From: Erwinia psidii | GTDB taxonomy: Bacteria > Pseudomonadota > Gammaproteobacteria > Enterobacterales > Enterobacteriaceae | Direction of reading: 5' to 3' | NCBI RefSeq assembly: GCF_003846135.1 | Contig: NZ_RHHM01000012.1 | Span: 88,649-152,648 of the forward strand | Length of the DNA: 64,000 bases | Shown here: positions 11,535 through 19,987 of the stretch, piece by piece | How the letters are laid out: each line of letters begins with the position of its first letter | Numbering within the stretch: position 1 is the stretch's first letter | Position numbers and translations under genes: made by a program | Notes under the pieces: model-generated | What the model was told of the DNA's origin: nothing | The model's input: only the letters and a program-made list of their open reading frames with translations | The model's database searches: none

Positions 11535-12413
11535 TTAGCTAATCAGCTCCATTCCGGCAATATGGCGCCAGTAGCCGTTGCACTGCTGTTGAGCAACCAG
11601 CGTAAGGGGAGATTGCCCCATTTCATTCTTACGGAATGCATCAATCAGAGCCAGGGTTTCACCGTCCTGCGGCGAGAAACGCACAATATCGACCATCCCC
11701 TGCATGGAAATCAGATCATTCCCCAGATTGTAGCAATAGCCACTCATGGTCTGAATGCCGTTCAATACAAATACCTGTTGATCTTCCTGTGTGCGAAGAT
11801 TTCTGCCGTTAGGATAATTGATGCAACAGCCTTGACACTCATCCTTGCTGCGATTTTCCGCTCTTGCCGTGAAGCAGCGGGCCGAGAGGGCAAGCGGTAA
11901 ATAGCCGTAGCTGAACACCTCGACCTCAAACATTCCACGAATGTTTAACGCTTCGCATTGATCCAACAGATCCGCCAGCCAGTCTCGCGATAGCTCCACT
12001 GGCATACACCAGCGCATCATGCCCATCCTTAACAGTATTTTCAGCGCCACAGCGTTGTAGCAGTTAAGCGCATGACCGGCGACAAAGGGCAAGCCAGCCT
12101 CAGAGGCCATATTAACCGTGCCCATATCATTGGCTTCGATCAGAAATTCACCGTTATCGACAAAATGCTTAAGTTCGCTCAGTTCAGAGGGTGATTGCAC
12201 CAGTGCCAGCGTACTCAGTACCACCTGTTTACCCGCTGCACTGAGGTCTTTTGCCATGGCCATCCAGTCTGCAAATTTTGTGGCGCGCCGCTTACTGCAA
12301 ACGGTTTCTCCAAGATAGATAATCTCAGCGCTACTCTCTGCTGCAAGCTGGTAAAACCTCTGCAATGTTTCTTTCTGCCAGTACCACAGTACCGGGCCTA
12401 TGGAATATTTCAT
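11535..12413 (-). CDS. ubiV: Oxygen-independent ubiquinone biosynthesis protein UbiV
   Basis: UbiV is a U32-peptidase-like Fe-S protein that, with UbiU, hydroxylates ubiquinone precursors without O2. The start MKYSIGPVLWYWQKE gives 292 residues, the E. coli length; a longer in-frame start at 12470 would overlap ubiU. Candidate cluster cysteines are in GETVCSKRRATK and in the group ARCFT...DECQGCCINYPNG. The stop of ubiU lies 7 bases upstream, so ubiU-ubiV form one operon. Confidence 0.94.
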   Translation of the reverse strand: MKYSIGPVLWYWQKETLQRFYQLAAESSAEIIYLGETVCSKRRATKFADWMAMAKDLSAAGKQVVLSTLALVQSPSELSELKHFVDNGEFLIEANDMGTVNMASEAGLPFVAGHALNCYNAVALKILLRMGMMRWCMPVELSRDWLADLLDQCEALNIRGMFEVEVFSYGYLPLALSARCFTARAENRSKDECQGCCINYPNGRNLRTQEDQQVFVLNGIQTMSGYCYNLGNDLISMQGMVDIVRFSPQDGETLALIDAFRKNEMGQSPLTLVAQQQCNGYWRHIAGMELIS

Positions 12414-12420
12414 CAATGTC

Positions 12421-13416
12421 TTACTGCCATTTGCGATGGTATGCACCCAACGTGGTTTGCGTTCCTTCACTTAACGCACTCAGCGTATTCATCCAGTGTT
12501 GCTGAGCCAGGAATTCGGTAGGACTGGCTTTGCAGCAGTCAATTGCCTGTCGCCAGATACGGGCGACCTGACCGACATAGGCCGGGCTGCGTTGGCGGCC
12601 CTCAATTTTTACCGATGCAATATTCGCCGCCATCAGTTCCGGCAGGAGTGCCAGCGTATTCAGACTGGTCGGTTCCTCAAGCGCGTGATAGCGCTGTTCA
12701 TCCACTTTATAGCGGCCTTTGCAAAGCGTGGGGTAACCGGCGTTTTCAGCATGCTCATACCTGTCGATCAGCACCTCATTCAGTCTGGATTCAAGGCCAT
12801 TTGCGGTTTGCTGCCACCGTACAAAGCGTGCGGGGGAACAGGCTCCCACGGTGTTAGGGGACTGGCCTGTCAGATAGGAAGAGAGATAGCAACGTCCTTC
12901 AGCCATGATACACAGGCTACCGAAGGCGAAAACTTCAAGTGGTACGGTAGTTGCGCGCGAAAGCTGACGTACCTGATGAATTGATAACACGCGCGGTAGC
13001 ACAATCCGTGAGACATCAAAGTTGCGCTGATAAAATTTTGCTGCTTCGGCATTGGTTGCAGACGCCTGTACCGAAACATGCCGCTCAATATGTGGATAGT
13101 GATGTGCGGCATATTCCAACATAGCGATGTCGGCAAGGATCAGTGCGTCCACGTTGGCAGCAGCAGCCATATCGACCGCCCTTTCCCAGCGCGAGTAACC
13201 ATCAGGATGAGCAAAAGTATTGATCGCAACATGCAGTTTGCGTCTATGCTGATGAACATACTGGGCGGCTTCTTCCAGACGCTTCTGGGTAAAATTCAGT
13301 CCGGCAAAGTGGCGGGCATTGGTGTCATCTTTCAGACCGATGTATACGGCGTCCGCACCATTTTCAATCGCCACTTTCAGCGCTGGCAGGCTGCCAGCAG
13401 GGCAGAGCAGTTCCAT
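12421..13416 (-). CDS. ubiU: Oxygen-independent ubiquinone biosynthesis protein UbiU
   Basis: Partner of UbiV in the anaerobic ubiquinone hydroxylation complex. The 331-residue product is the same length as in E. coli and opens MELLCPAGSLPALKVAIENG, the U32 family signature. Cluster-type cysteines are in AEGRCYLSSYLTG, VGACSPARFVRW and YPTLCKGRY. Divergent from ubiT, as in E. coli. Confidence 0.95.
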   Translation of the reverse strand: MELLCPAGSLPALKVAIENGADAVYIGLKDDTNARHFAGLNFTQKRLEEAAQYVHQHRRKLHVAINTFAHPDGYSRWERAVDMAAAANVDALILADIAMLEYAAHHYPHIERHVSVQASATNAEAAKFYQRNFDVSRIVLPRVLSIHQVRQLSRATTVPLEVFAFGSLCIMAEGRCYLSSYLTGQSPNTVGACSPARFVRWQQTANGLESRLNEVLIDRYEHAENAGYPTLCKGRYKVDEQRYHALEEPTSLNTLALLPELMAANIASVKIEGRQRSPAYVGQVARIWRQAIDCCKASPTEFLAQQHWMNTLSALSEGTQTTLGAYHRKWQ

Positions 13417-13623
13417 AGAACGATAATCCGCATAGACAAAAGTGCTATTCAGTGTAGTCAGGATGACGATGACAAGTTTTGATTTAAGGCAGTTATTAAC
13501 ATATTGATGGAAAAGAATTTGCTATGAAAATGTCGGGGTTTAGACACTTTGTTGATCCAGCCCGCTGATGCGCCAGATCGTTATGGCAAAATAGCTGAAA
13601 ATTTTTCAGAAGGAGTGAAAACA

Positions 13624-14148
13624 GTGTTGAACCAGTTACGTGCTCAGCTAGTCCGTAAAGGCCCGTTTTTTTTGCGCTTTCCTCTCAGCTGTACCCCTTT
13701 TGCCGTAAAGCGATATGGCCTGCAACAACTTTTGAGCTGGCATTTTCATCATGTTCTGGCTGAAGGTGAATTACACTTCCTTGAGGGACGGTGGTTAGGC
13801 ATAGAAATTCGTGACCTTGGATTATGCTGGGCAACGACTGTCGAACAGGGAAGGTTGCGGGTTGAAGCGAGGAAAGAAGCAGATGTGTGGTTTCGGGGTG
13901 ATGCTAATGATTTCTTGCTGGTAGCTGCCCGCAGGCTCGATCCTGATACCTTGTTTTTTCAGCGCCGTCTGGTCATTGAAGGCGATACTGAACTCGGCCT
14001 CGAAGTGAAAAATCTGATGGATGCTATTGATGTTGAATTTATTCCGGTGCTGATGCGTACCGGACTTATGCAATTTGCTGACCTCATTGAGGCAGGACTA
14101 ACTGAGGACGCGACTTCCCAGGTGGATCGCGCAGGTGCTTCATGTTAA
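13624..14148 (+). CDS. ubiT: Ubiquinone biosynthesis accessory factor UbiT
   Basis: UbiT is an SCP2-type lipid-binding protein that supports O2-independent ubiquinone synthesis. The GTG at 13624 (VLNQLRAQLVRKG) follows AAGGAG by 8 bases and gives 174 residues, exactly the E. coli length; upstream in-frame starts at 13549 and 13615 fit worse. The SCP2 core includes RLDPDTLFFQRRLVIEGDTE. It shares a 207-base divergent promoter region with ubiU and overlaps yhbS by 7 bases. Confidence 0.93.
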   Translation: MLNQLRAQLVRKGPFFLRFPLSCTPFAVKRYGLQQLLSWHFHHVLAEGELHFLEGRWLGIEIRDLGLCWATTVEQGRLRVEARKEADVWFRGDANDFLLVAARRLDPDTLFFQRRLVIEGDTELGLEVKNLMDAIDVEFIPVLMRTGLMQFADLIEAGLTEDATSQVDRAGASC

Positions 14149-14645
14149 TTCGGACGGAAATCGGTGTTGATGCTGCCAGTATCGACAGCTTGTTACGTCG
14201 CTGCTTTTCAACCACGGCAGAAGCTGAACTGGTCCAGCAGCTGCGTGAGGATGGGTTGCTGACGCTGGGCGTTGTTGCTACCGATGACGAAGGCCAGGTC
14301 CTGGGCTATGCAGCATTCAGCCCGGTGACCCTGAACGGTGAAGATAACCAATGGATAGCGCTGGCACCTCTGGCGGTAGATCAGCGTGTACGGGGGCAGG
14401 AACTGGGTAAGCAACTGATTTACGAGGGTCTGGATACGCTGAATGAGTTTGGATACGCAGCGGTGGTGGTTGTGGGGGATGCGGCATTCTACTGTCGGTA
14501 CGGATTTGTTCTGGCGGCAGATTACCAGCTTTGCTGTAGCAGGTCAGGGACCGGGAAACCATTACAGGTCTACAGGCTGTCTGATAATGCATTTGCTGGT
14601 GCGCAAGGCAATATTGAGTACTCTTCGCCATTTAACCGTTTTTAA
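14142..14645 (+). CDS. yhbS: GNAT-family N-acetyltransferase YhbS
   Basis: A putative acetyltransferase of unknown substrate. The 167-residue product equals E. coli YhbS, with the acetyl-CoA motif around [20 protein letters not shown] and the downstream [19 protein letters not shown]. The consensus Q/RxxGxG/A loop reads RVRGQELG, slightly diverged. Coupled to ubiT by a 7-base overlap; its 3' end overlaps that of the opposing yhbQ. Confidence 0.92.
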   Translation: MLIRTEIGVDAASIDSLLRRCFSTTAEAELVQQLREDGLLTLGVVATDDEGQVLGYAAFSPVTLNGEDNQWIALAPLAVDQRVRGQELGKQLIYEGLDTLNEFGYAAVVVVGDAAFYCRYGFVLAADYQLCCSRSGTGKPLQVYRLSDNAFAGAQGNIEYSSPFNRF

Positions 14646-14937
14646 GTGCGTTTAGCCACAGTCTGAGACAAACTGGCTGGTGAGCAACCAGCCTAATCTT
14701 ATCCTGTCGCTTAAGCTGTTTGACCTGATATTCAAGCTTCGATGCGCTGGAGCGATCGCCTGCTTCACAGTAAAACAGCAGCTCAAGCGGACCTTTTCCA
14801 CGCAGCGCTTTGGCACCTTTTCCGCTCTGATGCTGAGCAAAGCGGCGTGCGACATCGTTGGTGATGCCAGTGTAGAGCAGCCCGCTGGCTGTGCGAAGAA
14901 TATAAAGACGCCACTGCGTCTCCTTGCCATTGTTCAT
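14632..14937 (-). CDS. yhbQ: GIY-YIG nuclease-fold protein YhbQ
   Basis: A small single-domain GIY-YIG protein of 101 residues, near the E. coli length. The motif region reads [20 protein letters not shown], followed by the catalytic-type arginine in VARRFAQH. Convergent with yhbS with a 14-base overlap of the 3' ends, as in related enterobacteria. Confidence 0.91.
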   Translation of the reverse strand: MNNGKETQWRLYILRTASGLLYTGITNDVARRFAQHQSGKGAKALRGKGPLELLFYCEAGDRSSASKLEYQVKQLKRQDKIRLVAHQPVCLRLWLNALKNG

Positions 14938-15055
14938 TGATGCTGCCCGCCTGTAAGATTACCTGATGTTTTTACCTGTGCTGTATCTATTGCTACTGTG
15001 CATGTTGCCATGTCCTGAGTCCCGGCACAGACCATTATTTTACAGGATGATCCGA

Positions 15056-15487
15056 ATGTTTGATCCTCAGCCGTTGGAAGCGATTTCTCGTTATTTGCAA
15101 AAACAGCACGTGCTTTCTGTCTGTGGTGGAGAGCCTGTCTGGTGCGCTAACTGCTATTACATTTTTGATCCGCAAACGGTGATTTTCTGGATCATGACTG
15201 AACAAAACACCCGTCATGGTGCACAGTTCAGTCGTCATCCTCAGGTTGCTGGCACGGTCAATGGTCAGCCTAAGAGCATTATGCTGATTAAGGGCGTACA
15301 GTATTCTGGCAGGATCACGCTTCTGGAAGGACAGGCGCAGGTGCAGGCCCGTAGAGCCTATATAAAACGTTTTCCGGTGGCGATAAAATCTGCCGCGCCG
15401 TTATGGCAGATCCAGCTGGATGAACTCAAAATGACCGATAATACGCTGGGATTCGGAAAGAAAATAACCTGGAAAAGACAAACTTAA
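15056..15487 (+). CDS. yhbP: UPF0306 flavin-reductase-like protein YhbP
   Basis: A small split-barrel (pyridoxamine-phosphate-oxidase-like) protein of unknown activity. The start MFDPQPLEAISRYLQKQH at 15056 follows AGG by 9 bases and gives 143 residues (E. coli 147). AGTVNGQPKSIMLIKGVQ, KRFPVA and DNTLGFGKK match the family. It is the last gene in the order familiar from the E. coli 71-min region; gene order changes abruptly downstream. Confidence 0.9.
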   Translation: MFDPQPLEAISRYLQKQHVLSVCGGEPVWCANCYYIFDPQTVIFWIMTEQNTRHGAQFSRHPQVAGTVNGQPKSIMLIKGVQYSGRITLLEGQAQVQARRAYIKRFPVAIKSAAPLWQIQLDELKMTDNTLGFGKKITWKRQT

Positions 15488-15930
15488 GATGATTTCTCCC
15501 CTGAGAATATTAGCCAGTGATTAAGATCAATTCTCAGGATAGTCATCAACCTGTAATGTTACCGTATTGATATTTACTTGCACCTGTATTATCACCCAGG
15601 CAATAGCGTATTGGTGATATCAAAGCTGATTAATCCCCTGATGTAAAAAATCCCAGGTCTGTTGGGGCTGAATGAAAAAAGTGAAAATCATTTTTCTAAC
15701 AAATATGCGTAGTTACAAATTTGACGCGGTATTAAGTCTATTACGATGTGGGGCGGGACTGTTTTAGATCGGAGTAGTGAAATAAGACCATTTTACAGAG
15801 GGTCTAAATTATCGTTTGGAGTAATTAAGGAGGTGGGTAGGCAATTTTTAGGAATGCAGATGCCTGCAAAAAAAATACGATTAACATTTATATTTATTTG
15901 AATTTTATTTTCATAAGTAGGGTAATTCTT
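15488..15930 (+). other. AT-rich leader region before the proline-rich gene
   Basis: 443 bases with no recognised gene and visibly lower GC than the flanks. It contains a near-perfect Shine-Dalgarno sequence, TAAGGAGGT, at 15826-15834. A 13-codon frame (ATG 15860, MPAKKIRLTFIFI) has AGGA upstream. Neither is in frame with the downstream gene. No HrpL-type box (GGAACC...CCAC) was seen. Confidence 0.5.
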
Positions 15931-16932
15931 GTGCCAAAAATAAATAATAATGCTGTCTGCTATATCCTTCAGGATAAAGTATCTCACCAGGTAAAGAAAA
16001 AGTTATCTCATGTTGTTCAAAATATAATAAATGTAAGCGAATCGGCTTCTTTAATAAAGAAGTCTCCGAATTCATTGCAACAAAACAGGGGGGATATATC
16101 GGATAAGAAAAATAAAACGCATGAGCCTGGCAGTTCAAAGTTATCAAATCAAAAAAAATATGCAACAATCTCTGCGAAAGGCTGTAATCCTAATGGTTAT
16201 TTTAATGAACTGAAAGAAAGGTTATTTTCAAGAAGAAATTCTTCAGAAGACATTAACTTAATTCTTGAAGATCATTTCAAACCAACATGGTTTCAGGAGC
16301 TTATCAAGTCTAAAGTAACATACGCACAGGCGAAAACAGAGCGAATAGCTTTAGAAAAAAAAGAAGAAATAAGAATTGACATGGCACTTGCCGCCGAAAA
16401 AAAAGAAAAGGAAAAGATAGCGTTAGCAGAACAGGCAGAAGCTGAAAAAATCAGCATGATCATTGCAAACACGAAACGGGACGAAAAAGGTATTCCGATT
16501 CCGCCGCCACCGCCGCCTTTAACAAATACAACATCTTCATGGCAGGAAAAACGTTCAGCTGATCCGAAAGCAACGTCTCGCTCAAAAGACGCATCGGTCT
16601 CAAAAGAGCGTCAAAATGCCGTGATTGAAGAGCTGAAATTGAAACTGAATAAAAGATCTTTCGCTCCACCTGTCTTCTCTGGAAAGGGTCTGAAACCATG
16701 GCAGCATGACCTTGTTAAGGCGGTGAAGCGACATGAAGAGACCAGGCCAGAGCGGGAAGCGGCAGAGAAAAAGGAAGAAGCAAGAGTCGCCAATGCGTTT
16801 GCAGCTGAAGCAGCAGAAAAAGAAAAAAAAGCGGCGGCAGAAAAAGCAGAAGCTGAAAGAATTAGCCAGGTTGTAGCGAATACGAAGCGCGATGATAACG
16901 GTATCCCGCTTCCCCCTCCTTTGCCTGGCTGA
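15931..16932 (+). CDS. Unrecognised protein with two ~105-residue proline-ended modules
   Basis: The GTG at 15931 has TAGGG 8 bases upstream and gives 333 residues; a TTG at 15898 is in frame but has no clear ribosome site. I do not recognise the protein. It has a basic N-terminal ~90 residues, then two aligned modules (about 90-197 and 231-333). Each has a short helical head (YFNELKERL / VIEELKLKL), a Trp-containing segment (KPTWFQELIK / KPWQHDLVK), a Lys/Glu/Ala coiled coil, and the closing motif NTKRDxxGIPxPPPP. No signal peptide or membrane segment is seen. The polyproline endings suggest SH3- or profilin-type binding, as in bacterial effectors acting on host actin, but that is inference. 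Base composition and the position at a gene-order break suggest acquisition by transfer. Confidence 0.7.
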   Translation: MPKINNNAVCYILQDKVSHQVKKKLSHVVQNIINVSESASLIKKSPNSLQQNRGDISDKKNKTHEPGSSKLSNQKKYATISAKGCNPNGYFNELKERLFSRRNSSEDINLILEDHFKPTWFQELIKSKVTYAQAKTERIALEKKEEIRIDMALAAEKKEKEKIALAEQAEAEKISMIIANTKRDEKGIPIPPPPPPLTNTTSSWQEKRSADPKATSRSKDASVSKERQNAVIEELKLKLNKRSFAPPVFSGKGLKPWQHDLVKAVKRHEETRPEREAAEKKEEARVANAFAAEAAEKEKKAAAEKAEAERISQVVANTKRDDNGIPLPPPLPG

Positions 16933-17093
16933 TGGGATAAATTAAATAACCTGGTGTACAGTAAGTGTTAGCGATGTTGTTTTAACTGTGCTTTGGTCAT
17001 CGCCTTTGCTGTACACCGTCTTACCAGCGTGGTTAATGTCTCCTGCACTGATGAGTGTTCTCTGATATTCAGACTCAGTTGGCCGGCATGTGG

Positions 17094-17123
17094 GATATCC
17101 GGTTGGTAGCTTAACCGGATATC
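17094..17123. repeat. Inverted repeat at the nrdG 3' end
   Basis: GATATCCGGTT (17094-17104) is perfectly complementary to AACCGGATATC (17113-17123). The repeat covers the nrdG stop codon. There is no T-run on either strand, so it is more likely an mRNA 3'-end stabiliser than an intrinsic terminator. Confidence 0.6.
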
Positions 17124-17587
17124 TGGCGTAGGTAGTGAATAGTCTGATTGCTACTTCCTCGCCAGGGCAGCGAGGGATCCTTCAGCGCCTGAACGAACCG
17201 GCCATCCACCAGGACATTAATTTGTGCCACCACCGACTGTTGTGGCGCGCTAAGCTCTTCCAGCCGGTAGCCTGTCCATAGCCAGATATCCTTTCCCGGA
17301 CAGTCATGCCGCACACGCTTCACCAGTCTCAGCACGTCTGCCACGTTGGCAGGATGCAATGGATCGCCTCCCGATAGCGACAGGCCCTGACGGGGGATAC
17401 GTGTGTCGTTGAGATCGGCAATCAGCTGCTCTTCCTGCTGTACAGTGAAGGGGTGGCCTGATGACAGCCGCCAGGTGCTTTTGTTATAGCACCCAACACA
17501 CTGATGTTCACAACCTGCGACAAACAGAGTACAGCGTGTGCCGGGGCCATTAACGATATCGACCGGATAGTACTGGTGAATGTTCAC
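17111..17587 (-). CDS. nrdG: Anaerobic ribonucleotide reductase activating protein
   Basis: NrdG is the radical-SAM activase that installs the glycyl radical on NrdD. The 158-residue product starts MNIHQYYPVDIVNGPGTRCT. The [4Fe-4S] motif CX3CX2C is seen in CEHQCVGCYNKSTW, followed by GISLSGGDP-like LSLSGGDPLHP. It starts 5 bases after the nrdD stop, forming the nrdDG operon. Confidence 0.97.
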   Translation of the reverse strand: MNIHQYYPVDIVNGPGTRCTLFVAGCEHQCVGCYNKSTWRLSSGHPFTVQQEEQLIADLNDTRIPRQGLSLSGGDPLHPANVADVLRLVKRVRHDCPGKDIWLWTGYRLEELSAPQQSVVAQINVLVDGRFVQALKDPSLPWRGSSNQTIHYLRQISG

Positions 17588-17592
17588 CCCGG

Positions 17593-19731
17593 TTACCCTG
17601 CTGCCATATGTTTGACGCGGCGCTTCACTTCTTCCTGTTTACCCGCGTTGAAGGGGCGTGCATCAGGACTACCCAGATAGCCGCACACCCTGCGTGTTAC
17701 CGATACCTGCGATGGCTCATGGTTGCCGCATTTCGGGCAGGTAAACCCTTTGCTGGTACAGGAGAATTCGCCGGTGAAGCCGCAATCGTAGCACTCATCA
17801 ATCGGCGTGTTGGTGCCGTAATAAGGCACGCGGCTGTAGCTGTAATCCCAGACATCCTCCAGTGCTTTCAGGTTGTGCTGGATATTTGGATATTCGCCGT
17901 AGCAAATAAAGCCGCCATTGGCGATGGTGGGATAGGCCGCCTCAAAGTCGATTTTGTCATAAGGGTTAACCTTCTTCTCCACATCAAGGTGGAAGCTGTT
18001 GGTGTAGTAGCTTTTGTCCGTCACGCCACTGACGATACCAAACTCGGCGGTATCCAGCCGGCAAAAGCGGTCGCACAGGTTTTCGCTTGGTGTGCTGTAA
18101 AGACTGAAACCATAACCGGTTTCTTCTTTCCATGTATCCACTGCCTCACGCAGGCGTGCAACAATCGCCAGTGCCTTCTCCCGCAGCTTTTCATCATCAT
18201 AAAGGTGTGTTTTTCCACCGCTCAGGGCATTGATGGTTTCGTGAATACCGATGTAGCCCAGTGAAACAGAGGCACGACCGTTGCGGAAAATATCCGCGAC
18301 CTTGTCATCCGCCTGCAGACGTACACCGCAGGCACCTTCCATATACAGGATAGGTGCGACGCGGGCTTTAATATTTTCCAGTCGGGCGATGCGGGTCATC
18401 AGTGCTTTCTTTGCCAGCAACAGACGTTGATCGAGCCGATCCCAGAATGCGGCCTCATCGCCTTTTGCCTCCAGTGCGATACGCGGCAGATTGATACTGA
18501 TAACGCCAATATTATTGCGTCCCTCATGCACCAGCCTGCCATTTTCTTCCCATGGGCCAAGAAAGCTACGGCAACCCATAGGTGTCTTGAATGACCCGGT
18601 GACTTTCACCACCTGTTCATAGTTGAGGATATCGGGATACATCCTTTTGCTGGCACACTCCAGCGCCAGTTGTTTAATGTCGTAATTGGCGTCGGCTGGT
18701 GAGCGATTCAGCCCTTCTTTAATGGCAAACACCAGTTTTGGAAACACTGCCGTTTTATGATTTTTTCCAAGGCCCACAATACGGTTGCGCAGAATGGATT
18801 GCTGTACCAGACGTGCAGCCCAACTGGTGCCCAGACCAAAGCCAAAGGTAACAAAGGGGGTTTGCCCGTTGGCGGTGTGCAGCGTATTCACCTCATATTC
18901 CAGCGACTGGAATGCATCAAAACACTCTTTCTCAGTACAGCTACGGGCATAGGCTTCAGCCTCGGTAATGTGCCATTTCAGTGCGGTCTGGCGGTGTTTT
19001 TCCAGACTGGCCTCAACAAACGGCGACAGCACTTCATCAATGCGGTTAATCGTGGTGCCGCCATAAATATGGCTGGCGACCTGGGCAATAATCTGAGCCG
19101 TTACCGCCGTGGCGGTTAAAATTGACTTTGGCGGTTCGATTTCCGCATTACCCATTTTGAAACCACGCGTCAGCATGCCTTTCAGGTCGATCAACATGCA
19201 GTTGAACATCGGGAAAAACGGAGAATAGTCGAGATCGTGATAGTGAATTTCGCCGCGTTCGTGCGCTTTAACGACATCACGCGGTAAAATATGCCGGGTG
19301 GCGTAATGTCTGGCGACAATCCCAGCCAGCAGATCACGTTGAGTGGGAATAACTTTGCTGTCTTTGTTGGCATTCTCGTTCAACAGCGCCGGATTGGTCT
19401 GTTCGACCAGCCCCTGGATCTCTTTATTCAGCTTGCCACGCAGTTCGCGAGCCACGTCCCGGTCATGGCGGTATTCTATGTAAGTTCGTGCCAGCTCAGG
19501 GTAGGGCCCTGCCATCAGTGCATTCTCCACGGTTTTTTGAATATCGTGGATATCAAGCCGTTCCTGCATTTGCAACCGCTGGCAAATCTGACGGGTCACC
19601 TCAGTGCAGTAATCATCGTCCTCAGTACCCGCCGCGCGGGATGCGCCTTTAATCGCGTCCAGAATTCGTGTTTCATTAAAGGCGACCTTACAGCCGTCTC
19701 GCTTTATTACCATTGACACCATTATCGCCAT
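17593..19731 (-). CDS. nrdD: Anaerobic ribonucleoside-triphosphate reductase
   Basis: The class III ribonucleotide reductase makes dNTPs from NTPs without oxygen. Up to 712 residues, as in E. coli. An ATP-cone opens the protein (KRDGCKVAFNETRI). The C-terminus holds the zinc cysteines (DECYDCGFTGEF, CPKCGNH) and the glycyl-radical site RRVCGYLGSPDARPFNAGKQ. Start choice is uncertain: ATGs at 19731, 19722 and 19713 are all in frame; 19722 has the most plausible ribosome site spacing. Two NrdR boxes lie directly upstream. Confidence 0.96.
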   Translation of the reverse strand: MAIMVSMVIKRDGCKVAFNETRILDAIKGASRAAGTEDDDYCTEVTRQICQRLQMQERLDIHDIQKTVENALMAGPYPELARTYIEYRHDRDVARELRGKLNKEIQGLVEQTNPALLNENANKDSKVIPTQRDLLAGIVARHYATRHILPRDVVKAHERGEIHYHDLDYSPFFPMFNCMLIDLKGMLTRGFKMGNAEIEPPKSILTATAVTAQIIAQVASHIYGGTTINRIDEVLSPFVEASLEKHRQTALKWHITEAEAYARSCTEKECFDAFQSLEYEVNTLHTANGQTPFVTFGFGLGTSWAARLVQQSILRNRIVGLGKNHKTAVFPKLVFAIKEGLNRSPADANYDIKQLALECASKRMYPDILNYEQVVKVTGSFKTPMGCRSFLGPWEENGRLVHEGRNNIGVISINLPRIALEAKGDEAAFWDRLDQRLLLAKKALMTRIARLENIKARVAPILYMEGACGVRLQADDKVADIFRNGRASVSLGYIGIHETINALSGGKTHLYDDEKLREKALAIVARLREAVDTWKEETGYGFSLYSTPSENLCDRFCRLDTAEFGIVSGVTDKSYYTNSFHLDVEKKVNPYDKIDFEAAYPTIANGGFICYGEYPNIQHNLKALEDVWDYSYSRVPYYGTNTPIDECYDCGFTGEFSCTSKGFTCPKCGNHEPSQVSVTRRVCGYLGSPDARPFNAGKQEEVKRRVKHMAAG

Positions 19732-19738
19732 CCCGGAT

Positions 19739-19784
19739 TACTATATGTAGAATTTATTTTTATATTAAACGCTATATGTTGTGT
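19739..19784 (-). promoter_or_regulatory. Paired NrdR boxes upstream of nrdD
   Basis: Two near-identical sequences, TACTATATGTAGAA (19739-19752) and CGCTATATGTTGTG (19770-19783), are offset by 31 bases, about three helical turns. This matches the known NrdR box form (ACACTATATNTNGTGT-like) and its paired spacing before nrd genes. NrdR represses ribonucleotide reductase genes when dATP is plentiful. Confidence 0.85.
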
Positions 19785-19987
19785 TTATTCCTGGTATAAC
19801 CGCAGCTTTATTGACCTGAAGCAAAGATTGAAAAACGATGGTGTAAAATTAGTCACCCATACTGGCAGTAATTTTTTTGTCTGCTATTGGGCGCGGCGAG
19901 GTTGCATTCCCTGTTGTGGGTTCCCTATTATGGCCTGTTACGCAGAGCGCTTACGCCTGTGCTCTGGCTATCTCAGGATACTGTCTG

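Noticed and set aside
16180..16932. WH2 actin-binding motif in the proline-rich protein
   Set aside because: No LKK(V/T)-type motif is present after an amphipathic helix; only the polyproline part resembles actin-related effectors.
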